This document shows positions 1 to 5,748 of a stretch of 6,195 bases of DNA, in pieces. Position 1 is the first letter of the stretch. Each line of letters begins with the position of its first letter. Source of the stretch: an uncultured Bacteroidales bacterium. GTDB lineage: Bacteria > Bacteroidota > Bacteroidia > Bacteroidales > Paludibacteraceae. The position numbers and the translations under genes were made by a program. The notes under the pieces were generated by a model. The model ran no database searches. It was not told where the DNA came from and saw only the letters and a list, made by a program, of their open reading frames with translations. The stretch spans positions 1-6,195 of the forward strand of contig USNU01000096.1 of the NCBI GenBank assembly GCA_900556095.1, written 5' to 3'.

Positions 1-1
1 C

Positions 2-1687
2 GATGTAATTCTCTCTGCCACGAATGCAGACGACTTGTTTCGCCTCTATAGGCAGTATGTCCCCGTAAACAACAGTTTTGAGACATTGCGCCCCTACGTG
101 GAGCGCCACAAGCATGGTGAGGAAAATGTGCTTTTTCCGGGTAAACCGGATATGTATGCCACCACTTCGGGTACCACCAGCGAGCCGAAATGGATTCCGA
201 TGACGCACAAGTATCTCAAGGATGTGTACGGCAAGATGTCGCATATCTGGACGTGGAACTTCGTCAAGCACCGCAGCCGTATCTTTGCGGGGCATATATT
301 CCCGATTGTGGGCAAGGAAGTGGAGGGCTATGCACCCGATGGTACGTTGTTCGGTTCGGTAAGCGGTGTCTTGGTGCGCGACATTCCGTCTATCATCAAG
401 AAACACTATACCGCTCCCGCCTCGGTGATGTCGATTGCCGACTATTCTGCCCGCAACTACACCCTCATGCGCCTGGCAATGCAACACCGGGATGTAACGC
501 TTTGGTCAACTGCCAACCCGTCCACAATTCTCGAACTGATGCGTACTGTGGACGAGCACGCCGAGGAACTGATAGAGGATATAGAACGCGGTTCGCTGAC
601 CTACGATTTCGACATATCTTCCCATATCCGCGAGGAATTGTTTCCGTATATGTCGCCCAAACCCGAGCGTGCCGAGGAACTGCGTCAGATACTGCGCGAG
701 AAAGGCAAACTTCTGCCGAAAGACTATTGGCCGTGGTTGCAGTACCTCAGTACATGGAAATGCGGCAATACGAAAATCTATATGGATAAGTATATGGACG
801 CTTTCGACTGGGACAAGACCTACTATCAGGAGTTGGGGTATATCGCTACCGAGTGCCGCTTTGGCTTTGCGCTCGATGACACCAATGAGTCGGTGCTCTT
901 CCCGCAGTTCCATTACTACGAGTTTGTGGAGGAAAGCGAACTTGATACTCCGAATAAACATTTCCTGCAAATCAACGAGTTAGAGAAAGGGAAACGTTAT
1001 TGTGCGTATGTTACCACTTATTCGGGGCTGTTCCGCTATAATATGAATGACCTTGTCGAAGTGGGTGGGAAATACTACAACACTCCGACTGTCCATATGG
1101 TGTCGAAGGTGAATGGTATCGTGTCTATGACGGGCGAGAAACTCTATGAACCGCAGTTTATTCAGGCGGTACACGAGGCAGAGGAGGAGACGGGTATCAA
1201 GACCAAGTTCTTCGTCGGTTTCGCCGATGTCAAGGAGTCGCTCTACCATTTTTACTACGAGTTTGAGGACGAGCGTATTGACCAGAAAGAGGCGGACGAG
1301 TTCACCAAAGTGGTGGATAAGCACCTCCAAGCCATCAATATCGAATACGAGTCGAAACGTGCTTCGTTCCGTCTTCATGCCCCGCAGGCGCACATTCTCC
1401 TGAATAACGCGTATGCGCGGTTTAAGGCTGCGTGTCTGCGTGACGGTTTCCGCGACGGACAGTTTAAGTTCAATCTGCTGATGCAAGACGAGAAACGCCG
1501 CAACAAATTCAGCCTGATTGAGCGTTTTGAGACGGGTATGGAGCGTGTGGCTTCCTCTATTATGGAGCAGGCGAACATAATCGATGATCGAATAGAGCAA
1601 CGCCGTGTTGAGCGTGAGAAACGTGCTATCGAGCGTCAGAACCGTCGTCGGGAGCGCAACACCAGACGACAAGAGAAGCGAAAATAA
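2..1687 (+). CDS. GH3-family acyl-adenylating enzyme (5' end cut by window)
   Basis: The reading frame is open from base 2 to the stop at 1685-1687 (561 residues), so the true start lies upstream. The first in-frame start-like codon, TTG at 35, falls inside conserved sequence and is unlikely to be real. Counting from that TTG, the ANL-superfamily ATP-binding loop TTSGTTSEPK is at residues 43-52, a YIATE block (adenine-site motif) at 269-273, and FRYNMNDLVEV with the ribose-binding type Asp339 at 333-343, followed by GEKLYE around Lys369. This order is that of GH3 proteins, which adenylate a carboxylic acid and transfer the acyl group, in plants to an amino acid. The bacterial substrate is unknown. 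The last 40 residues (from nt 1565) are unusual: 16 Arg/Lys and 9 Asp/Glu, probably a charged helix or coiled coil beyond the catalytic fold. It is soluble, with no membrane segment seen. The HAD gene follows after 8 nt, indicating co-transcription. Confidence 0.9.
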   Translation, partial: DVILSATNADDLFRLYRQYVPVNNSFETLRPYVERHKHGEENVLFPGKPDMYATTSGTTSEPKWIPMTHKYLKDVYGKMSHIWTWNFVKHRSRIFAGHIFPIVGKEVEGYAPDGTLFGSVSGVLVRDIPSIIKKHYTAPASVMSIADYSARNYTLMRLAMQHRDVTLWSTANPSTILELMRTVDEHAEELIEDIERGSLTYDFDISSHIREELFPYMSPKPERAEELRQILREKGKLLPKDYWPWLQYLSTWKCGNTKIYMDKYMDAFDWDKTYYQELGYIATECRFGFALDDTNESVLFPQFHYYEFVEESELDTPNKHFLQINELEKGKRYCAYVTTYSGLFRYNMNDLVEVGGKYYNTPTVHMVSKVNGIVSMTGEKLYEPQFIQAVHEAEEETGIKTKFFVGFADVKESLYHFYYEFEDERIDQKEADEFTKVVDKHLQAINIEYESKRASFRLHAPQAHILLNNAYARFKAACLRDGFRDGQFKFNLLMQDEKRRNKFSLIERFETGMERVASSIMEQANIIDDRIEQRRVEREKRAIERQNRRRERNTRRQEKRK

Positions 1688-1695
1688 CCGCCGCT

Positions 1696-2316
1696 ATGAA
1701 ACTCCCGACAAGCGATGCATTGACTGCTGAAACAGAGGCGGTGATTCTCGATTTGGATGGCACTATATATGACAAGCGCCATCTGCCCGCGCACCTCATC
1801 GCCCGCAATATATTATGGTTGTCCGTCCTCTCTGCCGAGCAAAAGACCCGCAAGGCGATGCGGGGAATGTATCTCGGTTCCAAGGGGGCTTTCTATACCG
1901 AGTTTTTTCGCCGTATGGCAGACGGACGTTCGTTTACGCCTGCGGTGGCTCGTTGGTGGTATTTCCATAAGTATATGCCCTCTATGGTGAGCACCCTGAA
2001 GCGGTATTACCGCCCACGGGCGTGGTTTAGCGCATTCTTATCGGAGTGTCGCAACCGCCATTTGCGTGTGGTGGTCTATTCGGACTATGGTTTTGTAGAT
2101 GAGAAACTTCTTGCTCTTGGGTTGCACGCAGATATGTTTGATTTTGTGGTCTCCGCCCCCTCCTTGGGCGGACTCAAACCATCCAAGGAGTGTGCAGAAG
2201 AGATTGCCAAGCGCCTTAATATCCCGCCGGCACATTGCCTTTTTGTCGGCGACCGCGATGATACCGACGGGGCATCCGCCCGTGCCATCGGTGCCAAGTT
2301 CTGCAGGGTAGAATAA
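1696..2316 (+). CDS. HAD-superfamily hydrolase, probable phosphatase
   Basis: A 206-residue protein with all four haloacid dehalogenase motifs. Motif I is DLDGT (nucleophile Asp19, acid/base Asp21), motif II is Ser129 in VVVYSDY, motif III is Lys161 in GGLKPSK, and motif IV is GDRDDTDG with Asp186 and acidic residues 188-191. About 100 residues between motifs I and II form a helical C1-type cap rich in aromatic and basic residues (for example ARWWYFHKYM), which should select the substrate. Most enzymes with this layout remove phosphate from small metabolites using Mg2+. The actual substrate cannot be read from the sequence. The ATG lies 8 nt after the GH3 stop, and the protein begins about 18 residues before motif I, the usual distance, so the start is sound. 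Tight coupling to GH3 suggests the two act in one pathway, for instance by dephosphorylating a product or precursor. It appears complete and cytosolic. Confidence 0.9.
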   Translation: MKLPTSDALTAETEAVILDLDGTIYDKRHLPAHLIARNILWLSVLSAEQKTRKAMRGMYLGSKGAFYTEFFRRMADGRSFTPAVARWWYFHKYMPSMVSTLKRYYRPRAWFSAFLSECRNRHLRVVVYSDYGFVDEKLLALGLHADMFDFVVSAPSLGGLKPSKECAEEIAKRLNIPPAHCLFVGDRDDTDGASARAIGAKFCRVE

Positions 2317-2483
2317 GGGAAAACTCAATGCGTAATTGACGCTGTCAGAATGTTAATAATTGTGTATTGTACATTATGCGTTGTGCACTGAAAAAGTAAG
2401 GTGGATGCTTATAGGATGCTTATAGGATAGGCGGATGTATTATATATAAAAATTGTCAATCATTACTTGTTAATTGTGAAAAA
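2317..2483. other. Repeat-rich intergenic region between HAD and acyltransferase genes
   Basis: This 167 nt gap has no ORF of note and no exact TAnnTTTG promoter that I could find. It holds three kinds of structure. A degenerate 7-bp periodic tract runs at 2358-2385 (AATTGTG, TATTGTA, CATTATG, CGTTGTG). A tandem 11-bp repeat, GGATGCTTATA, occurs twice at 2403-2424 with a partial third copy to 2428. A second heptamer tract, 2451-2478 (AATTGTC, AATCATT, ACTTGTT, AATTGTG), abuts the A-run before the acyltransferase ATG. No convincing GC hairpin with a T-run is seen, so read-through from the HAD gene is possible. Confidence 0.6.
2403..2428. repeat. 11-bp tandem direct repeat (2.4 copies)
   Basis: GGATGCTTATA occurs twice back to back (2403-2413 and 2414-2424), followed by GGAT. 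It lies about 55 nt upstream of the acyltransferase start. A length of 11 bp is close to one DNA helical turn, so it could present two protein sites on the same face, or it could be a simple slippage product. No function is shown by the sequence. Confidence 0.8.
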
Positions 2484-3341
2484 ATGAATAGACGTTACGC
2501 AGAATTAGAGACCGAACCGGGTGTTTATATCCCTAACGTGGGCATCGATTACCCCGAGGACGATCCGTATGCACGCTTATACAAACCGACCTACGACCGC
2601 AATGTGGTGGTGGACGAGAATTATCCCTACTTAAACCAATCGTTTAAGTTCCGTTTTCTCAATTGGTCGATGTGGGGATTGTTGCTCAAGGTGGGGCTTG
2701 GCATCAAACTGCGTGTGCAGATGGGCTTGCGTATCAAAGGGCGTGAGAACCTCCGTAAGTACAAAGATGTTCTTGCCGGTGGGGCAATCACCATTGCCAA
2801 CCATTGCTATCGTCTTGATTGCCCATGTGTACTGATTGCCGTTCATGCCAAACATACCACACGCATCCCGATGTATGCGCCCAATTTCTCTACCAAGGAC
2901 AATTTCTTTCTCAATGTGGTCGGCGGAATACCTATCCCGCCGCAGGAAGCAGGTATCTCCGCTCTCAAGAAGTTCAATGCCGCTTTCGATGAGTTCCACC
3001 GCCGCGGTTATTGGTTCCATATCTTTCCTGAGGCGGCACGCTGGGACTTCTACAAACCGATCCGCCCGTTCCAGAAAGGGGCTTTCTCGATGTCGTACAA
3101 GTACAATATGCCGCTCCTGCCGTGTGTCATTACCTATCGTGAGCGCACCGGCATTTACCGCCTTTTCGGCAAAAAGGAACTCCCGCTTCTGCAGGTGGAA
3201 ATAGGCGCACCTATTCTCCCTAATCGCGACAATCCGCGCGGTGTGGAGATTGAGCGTCTGCGTACTATGGCACACCATACTATGGAGCGCATGGCAGGCA
3301 TCACCAAAAATAGTTGGGCAGTCAGTCCCGAACAGGAATAA
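2484..3341 (+). CDS. Lysophospholipid acyltransferase family protein (PlsC/LPLAT-like)
   Basis: A 285-residue protein of the glycerolipid acyltransferase superfamily. Motif I (HX4D) is NHCYRLD with catalytic His107 and Asp112. A motif II-like segment, VVGGIPIPPQ, lies at 145-154, and motif III is FPEAARW at 181-187, keeping Pro, Glu and Arg of the usual PEGTR but with Ala in place of Gly and Thr. A LLPCVITYRE strand at 211-220 corresponds to motif IV. Residues 1-55 are a polar N-terminal extension, followed by a hydrophobic, membrane-associating stretch around 58-80. The family transfers acyl groups from acyl-CoA or acyl-ACP to lysophospholipids or other lipid acceptors at the inner face of the membrane. 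The motif II Arg typical of acceptors carrying glycerol phosphate is not evident, so the acceptor is open. The ATG at 2484 follows an A-run with no Shine-Dalgarno sequence. The transporter gene follows after 37 nt, so the two are likely co-transcribed. Confidence 0.9.
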   Translation: MNRRYAELETEPGVYIPNVGIDYPEDDPYARLYKPTYDRNVVVDENYPYLNQSFKFRFLNWSMWGLLLKVGLGIKLRVQMGLRIKGRENLRKYKDVLAGGAITIANHCYRLDCPCVLIAVHAKHTTRIPMYAPNFSTKDNFFLNVVGGIPIPPQEAGISALKKFNAAFDEFHRRGYWFHIFPEAARWDFYKPIRPFQKGAFSMSYKYNMPLLPCVITYRERTGIYRLFGKKELPLLQVEIGAPILPNRDNPRGVEIERLRTMAHHTMERMAGITKNSWAVSPEQE

Positions 3342-3347
3342 GGGTTA

Positions 3348-3375
3348 ACTACAAATTACTAATTACAAATTATCC
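3348..3375. repeat. Heptamer-periodic tract before the transporter gene
   Basis: Four successive 7-mers (ACTACAA, ATTACTA, ATTACAA, ATTATCC) fill the short gap between the acyltransferase stop and the transporter ATG. The same period, with a related A/T-rich unit, occurs twice in the upstream gap at 2358-2385 and 2451-2478. There is no Shine-Dalgarno sequence here, so this tract is effectively the translation leader of the transporter gene. Confidence 0.6.
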
Positions 3376-3378
3376 ACA

Positions 3379-4311
3379 ATGCGCCGCCTTCTCCCCTATA
3401 TCGCCGTTCTCCTGTCAATGCTTATTTGGTCGGCATCGGGTATTGCTGTCAAGGAAGCCCTTGTAGCACTCTCGCCAATGACGATGATTGTTATCCGTTT
3501 TACGCTGGCTGTGTTGCTGATGCTCGTGGTAGGACTATGTGCCCGCAAGAGCGAGATGTTCCGTCTGCAGAAAGTGGATAAGAAAGACCTCCCGCTTTTT
3601 ATCTTGGGCGGTATTTTCCAGCCGTTTCTATACTATATACTGGAGACATTCAGTTACGATGCTCTCTCTTCGCCCACTATTGCCGAGGCACTGCTATCTA
3701 CCAGTCCCGTTCTGGCACCTTTTTTTGCGGCAGCCATCCTGCGTGAGCACGTTACGCGGTACAATATTCTGGGTATTATTGCCTCCACCGTCGGTATGCT
3801 TTTGCTGGTGCTTGTGGGGGCGTCCGATTTCAGTATCGGTAACCCGTGGGGCATAGCCTGTGCCTTTGCGGCGGTCTCGGCAGCGGTACTTTATACTATT
3901 GTTCTGCGCCGTATTCCGCCCGGATACAATCCGCTGACGGTTGTTTTCTATGTCCAACTGTCTGCCCTCGTTCTGTTCTATCCTTTGTGTGGATTTACCG
4001 ATGGCGTGAGCGGTTTTGCCCACCTTGCCGAGGTGGATACTGTGCAACTATGGCGTTCTTTGGCGGCAGTAGGTTATCTGGCACTCGGTGCGTCCGTTGT
4101 GGCTTTTATCTGTTTTTGCTATACCGTCCGTGTTATCGGTGTTACCCGCACCAATGCTTTCAATAACGTCCGCCCCGCTTTCACGGCTATTTGGATGCTC
4201 CTTTTCTTCGGCGAACAACTCCCCTGGACTAAATGGCTCGGTATTCTCCTCATCATCATTGGTCTCTTCGTCTGCCAAAAGCAGACCTCAAAACCACTCT
4301 CAAACAATTAA
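3379..4311 (+). CDS. DMT-superfamily transporter with two EamA domains
   Basis: A 310-residue integral inner-membrane protein made of two EamA repeats of five helices each. Approximate helices are 5-24, 33-53, 71-90, 99-121, 129-147, then 155-175, 185-204, 227-247, 256-277 and 285-300. Family hallmarks are visible: the N-terminal LIWSASGIAVKEAL, the SPTIAEALLSTSPVLAPFFAAAILRE stretch spanning 98-123 that ends helix 4 with an acidic residue, and its counterpart ending FFGEQLPWTKWLG in the second half. The length is typical of the 10-helix drug/metabolite exporters. Members export amino acids, metabolites or other small molecules, and the substrate cannot be predicted here. Its ATG comes 37 nt after the acyltransferase stop, so it is probably the last gene of that unit. 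It could export a product of the upstream enzymes or be functionally unrelated. Confidence 0.92.
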   Translation: MRRLLPYIAVLLSMLIWSASGIAVKEALVALSPMTMIVIRFTLAVLLMLVVGLCARKSEMFRLQKVDKKDLPLFILGGIFQPFLYYILETFSYDALSSPTIAEALLSTSPVLAPFFAAAILREHVTRYNILGIIASTVGMLLLVLVGASDFSIGNPWGIACAFAAVSAAVLYTIVLRRIPPGYNPLTVVFYVQLSALVLFYPLCGFTDGVSGFAHLAEVDTVQLWRSLAAVGYLALGASVVAFICFCYTVRVIGVTRTNAFNNVRPAFTAIWMLLFFGEQLPWTKWLGILLIIIGLFVCQKQTSKPLSNN

Positions 4312-4323
4312 CGTTCTGCAAAA

Positions 4324-4385
4324 CATATAATTAACCACGCATTACCCATTAAATTATATGATTTGATTATATGGCAAATTATATG
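4324..4385. repeat. Inverted plus iterated ATTATATG repeat cluster
   Basis: ATTATATG occurs at 4353-4360, 4366-4373 and 4378-4385, at 13 and 12 nt spacing. Its reverse complement CATATAAT is at 4324-4331. The left copy and the first right copy extend to a perfect 9-bp inverted repeat (CATATAATT at 4324-4332, AATTATATG at 4352-4360) around a 19 nt loop. The stem is all A/T apart from one terminal pair, so it would be a weak RNA terminator. A protein-binding site or relic repeat is at least as likely. Confidence 0.7.
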
Positions 4386-4573
4386 TTCAAAAAATTAATG
4401 TCCAATTACACGCAGACTAGCGTTCCTAAAGAAAAAATGACCCATTACACGATCCTTACATTTACAAAGACAAAAGGACAATGCCCTGCAAATAACCCGC
4501 ATAGAACTTATCTGTTCCGTTTTTTAGGTTTCCTCTTTCCATCATTCTCAATGCAACCTTTTTTCGTCCTCTA

Positions 4574-4605
4574 TTTGCAAATACAAAAAATATGTAGTAC
4601 TTTTG
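4574..4605 (+). promoter_or_regulatory. Promoter of the rubrerythrin gene
   Basis: TTTG at 4574-4577, a 20 nt spacer, then TACTTTTG at 4598-4605 match the Bacteroidales housekeeping consensus (TTTG, 19-21 nt, TAnnTTTG) in every key position. Transcription should begin near 4611-4613, giving a leader of about 29 nt without a Shine-Dalgarno sequence. The -33 element sits inside a perfect 12-bp palindrome, TATTTGCAAATA (4572-4583), which could be an operator. Confidence 0.82.
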
Positions 4606-4640
4606 CAGTGCTTATTTAACAAATCTAATATAATAAAACT

Positions 4641-5183
4641 ATGGCAAACAAGTACACCGGTACCCAAACCGAGAAAAATTTGGAAGCAGCATTTGCTGGT
4701 GAAAGTCAAGCACGTAATAAATACACCTATTTTGCATCAAAAGCCAAAAAAGATGGTTTTGAGCAAATAGCAGAGTTATTTCTCAAGACGGCAGACAACG
4801 AGAAAGAGCATGCTAAGTTGTGGTACAAAGAACTCCACGATGGCATCGGCTCAACGGCAGAAAACCTAAAAGACGCAGCCGAAAGTGAAAACTATGAATG
4901 GACAGATATGTATGATGGCTTTGCAAAAACAGCCGAGGAAGAGGGATTTACCGACTTAGCACACAAATTCCGTCTGGTGGCCGCTATCGAAAAACACCAT
5001 GAGGAGCGTTATCGTGCGTTATTGAAGAACATTGAAACCGCTACCGTTTTTGAGAAAAGTGAAGTGAAGGTATGGGAATGTCGCAACTGCGGTCATATTG
5101 TGGTTGGCACAAAGGCACCGGAAGTTTGTCCTACTTGCGCTCATCCGCAATCTTATTTCGAATTGCATGTAGATAATTTCTAA
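4641..5183 (+). CDS. rbr: Rubrerythrin
   Basis: A 180-residue cytosolic iron protein that reduces hydrogen peroxide to water in anaerobes, using electrons from rubredoxin-type donors. The N-terminal ferritin-like four-helix domain carries the diiron ligands: Glu21 (in [10 protein letters not shown]), Glu54 and His57 (NEKEH), a Glu cluster at 99-101 (TAEEEGF), and Glu117 with His120 ([10 protein letters not shown]). The C-terminal rubredoxin domain binds one Fe with two pairs, Cys147-x-x-Cys150 and Cys163-x-x-Cys166. Both domains are complete and the length is normal. The ATG follows an A-rich leader downstream of a strong promoter, so it is its own transcription unit, ended by the hairpin at 5197-5237. 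The coding sequence is visibly more A/T-rich than the four genes to the left, which may reflect expression-linked codon use rather than transfer, since rubrerythrin is normal in this group. Confidence 0.98.
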   Translation: MANKYTGTQTEKNLEAAFAGESQARNKYTYFASKAKKDGFEQIAELFLKTADNEKEHAKLWYKELHDGIGSTAENLKDAAESENYEWTDMYDGFAKTAEEEGFTDLAHKFRLVAAIEKHHEERYRALLKNIETATVFEKSEVKVWECRNCGHIVVGTKAPEVCPTCAHPQSYFELHVDNF

Positions 5184-5196
5184 TCTGCGTACCCAT

Positions 5197-5237
5197 AAAA
5201 AAGAGTCTGTCCTAACTGATTAGGCAGTCTCTTTTTT
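5197..5237. terminator. Bidirectional intrinsic terminator shared by convergent genes
   Basis: The left arm AAAAAAGAGTCTGTCCTAA (5197-5215) and right arm TTAGGCAGTCTCTTTTTT (5220-5237) pair with one mismatch and one bulged base around a CTGA loop. On the + strand the hairpin ends in a T-run, terminating rubrerythrin 13 nt after its stop. On the minus strand the same symmetry gives a T-run for the small convergent gene. The right arm is also the end of that gene: its stop codon is at 5222-5220 and its last residues KKETA are encoded in the stem. Confidence 0.9.
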
Positions 5238-5633
5238 GTGCCACCGTTTTTTTACAGAAAGATAACCAATATATAAAGTACACAGCAGAACCATAAAACC
5301 TGTAGGAATATCTCCTATTGGGGTATTCTTATTCTGTTCTTGATTAGTTACTTCCGGCAGTTTTTCCCCATCCTCTCCTTCTCCAAAACTATCCTTGTCC
5401 CCACCGGCAATGCGCCGTGGACGACGAGTAATTCCATTTGCATCCATATCGGAAACAGATGTTATACCTTGTGGAGAATCAGAAAGTAGAATTGAAGTGG
5501 AATAGAAAGGGCAAGATATTATCACCTCTTTTGTTTTTTCAATAGAAGTTGTATGAACTATATGGGTATTTGCAGATAGGGCCATACATATATATAATAC
5601 ACTGAACAAGCACATATATCGGTATCTACACAC
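5220..5633 (-). CDS. Small exported, membrane-anchored protein of unknown function
   Basis: A 137-residue protein that I do not recognise. It starts with a likely signal peptide: Arg3 and Arg5, a hydrophobic core at about 7-18, and a possible cleavage site after ALSA (18-21). The middle is polar, with a basic RRPRR patch (70-74) followed by a Gly/Asp/Glu-rich segment (77-90). The C-terminus has TPIGDIP (104-110), a hydrophobic helix (about 110-127) and a basic tail, VKKRWHKK. This N-out, C-in layout resembles the P-x-G-D plus helix plus basic tail seen on many small exported Bacteroidetes proteins. The start is GTG at 5633, chosen because it supplies the positive charges of the signal peptide; an ATG at 5615 is the alternative. 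It has its own promoter (5661-5691) and shares a terminator with rubrerythrin. It lies beside the CRISPR array, but nothing in it suggests a Cas role. Confidence 0.7.
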   Translation of the reverse strand: MCRYRYMCLFSVLYICMALSANTHIVHTTSIEKTKEVIISCPFYSTSILLSDSPQGITSVSDMDANGITRRPRRIAGGDKDSFGEGEDGEKLPEVTNQEQNKNTPIGDIPTGFMVLLCTLYIGYLSVKKRWHKKETA

Positions 5634-5660
5634 AAGTCTTAAGAATTATTTATCAATATG

Positions 5661-5691
5661 CAAAATTACTCATATTTTGTGTGTTATGCAA
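5661..5691 (-). promoter_or_regulatory. Promoter of the small minus-strand gene
   Basis: Read on the minus strand, TTG (5691-5689), a 20 nt spacer and TAATTTTG (5668-5661) match the Bacteroidales consensus. Transcription should begin near 5654, about 20 nt before the GTG at 5633 and about 40 nt before the ATG at 5615. The presence of a well-placed promoter supports the gene being real. The promoter lies inside a segment that resembles a decayed CRISPR repeat. Confidence 0.68.
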
Positions 5692-5723
5692 TTTTTCTAC
5701 CGACAAAATATAACTTTACTGCA
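5668..5723 (+). repeat. Two decayed CRISPR-repeat-like fragments left of the array
   Basis: At 5668-5680 ACTCATATTTTGT matches repeat positions 13-25 with one mismatch, and TGCAAT follows at 5687-5692, as in the repeat apart from a one-base offset. At 5704-5723, CAAAATATAACTTTACTGCA resembles the CAAATTTTATAACTTTGCA core with small gaps. Spacing to the first recognised repeat is not a multiple of the 76-nt unit. The region is very A/T-rich, so chance similarity remains possible. Confidence 0.4.
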
Positions 5724-5748
5724 TTTTTCTAATAATCATTCTCGTAGC

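Larger units (their letters stand above)
4312..4640. other. Intergenic region between transporter and rubrerythrin genes
   Basis: This 329 nt A/T-rich gap separates the left gene group from rubrerythrin. Its first part (4324-4385) holds a cluster of CATATAAT/ATTATATG repeats. Its end holds the rubrerythrin promoter. An 82-codon open frame (4371-4619) runs through both but is judged non-coding. No G/C-rich terminator hairpin for the transporter is seen. The stretch from about 4390 to 4570 shows nothing I can name. Confidence 0.7.

Noticed and set aside
190..789. 199-codon + strand ORF inside the GH3 gene
   Set aside because: It overlaps GH3 in another frame; the GH3 frame carries conserved ATP-binding motifs over the same stretch, and this frame shows none.
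980..1672. 230-codon minus-strand ORF opposite the GH3 gene
   Set aside because: Shadow of the GH3 frame, rich in Leu/Arg/His as expected from the reverse of its codons, with no motif and no promoter.
2631..3278. 215-codon minus-strand ORF opposite the acyltransferase
   Set aside because: Lies wholly within a gene whose own frame has HX4D and FPE motifs; no independent coding signal.
4324..4360. Intrinsic terminator for the transporter gene
   Set aside because: The stem is nearly all A/T, the loop is 19 nt, and no T-run follows, so it would be a poor terminator.
4371..4619. 82-codon + strand ORF upstream of rubrerythrin
   Set aside because: It runs through the ATTATATG repeats and across the whole rubrerythrin promoter, has no recognisable domain or leader, and its composition resembles translated A/T-rich spacer DNA.
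4641..5183. Horizontal transfer of the rubrerythrin gene
   Set aside because: It is more A/T-rich than the left genes, but rubrerythrin is common in anaerobic Bacteroidales, the promoter is native in type, and no mobile-element signs flank it.
5668..5692. tracrRNA anti-repeat
   Set aside because: Complementarity covers mainly repeat positions 13-25 and not the 5' GTTGTGTATATC part that a type II crRNA keeps for pairing; no following hairpins and terminator were seen. A decayed repeat is the better reading.
5634..5748. Insertion sequence or attachment site next to the array
   Set aside because: No transposase, terminal inverted repeats, target duplication or tRNA end could be seen in this spacer.
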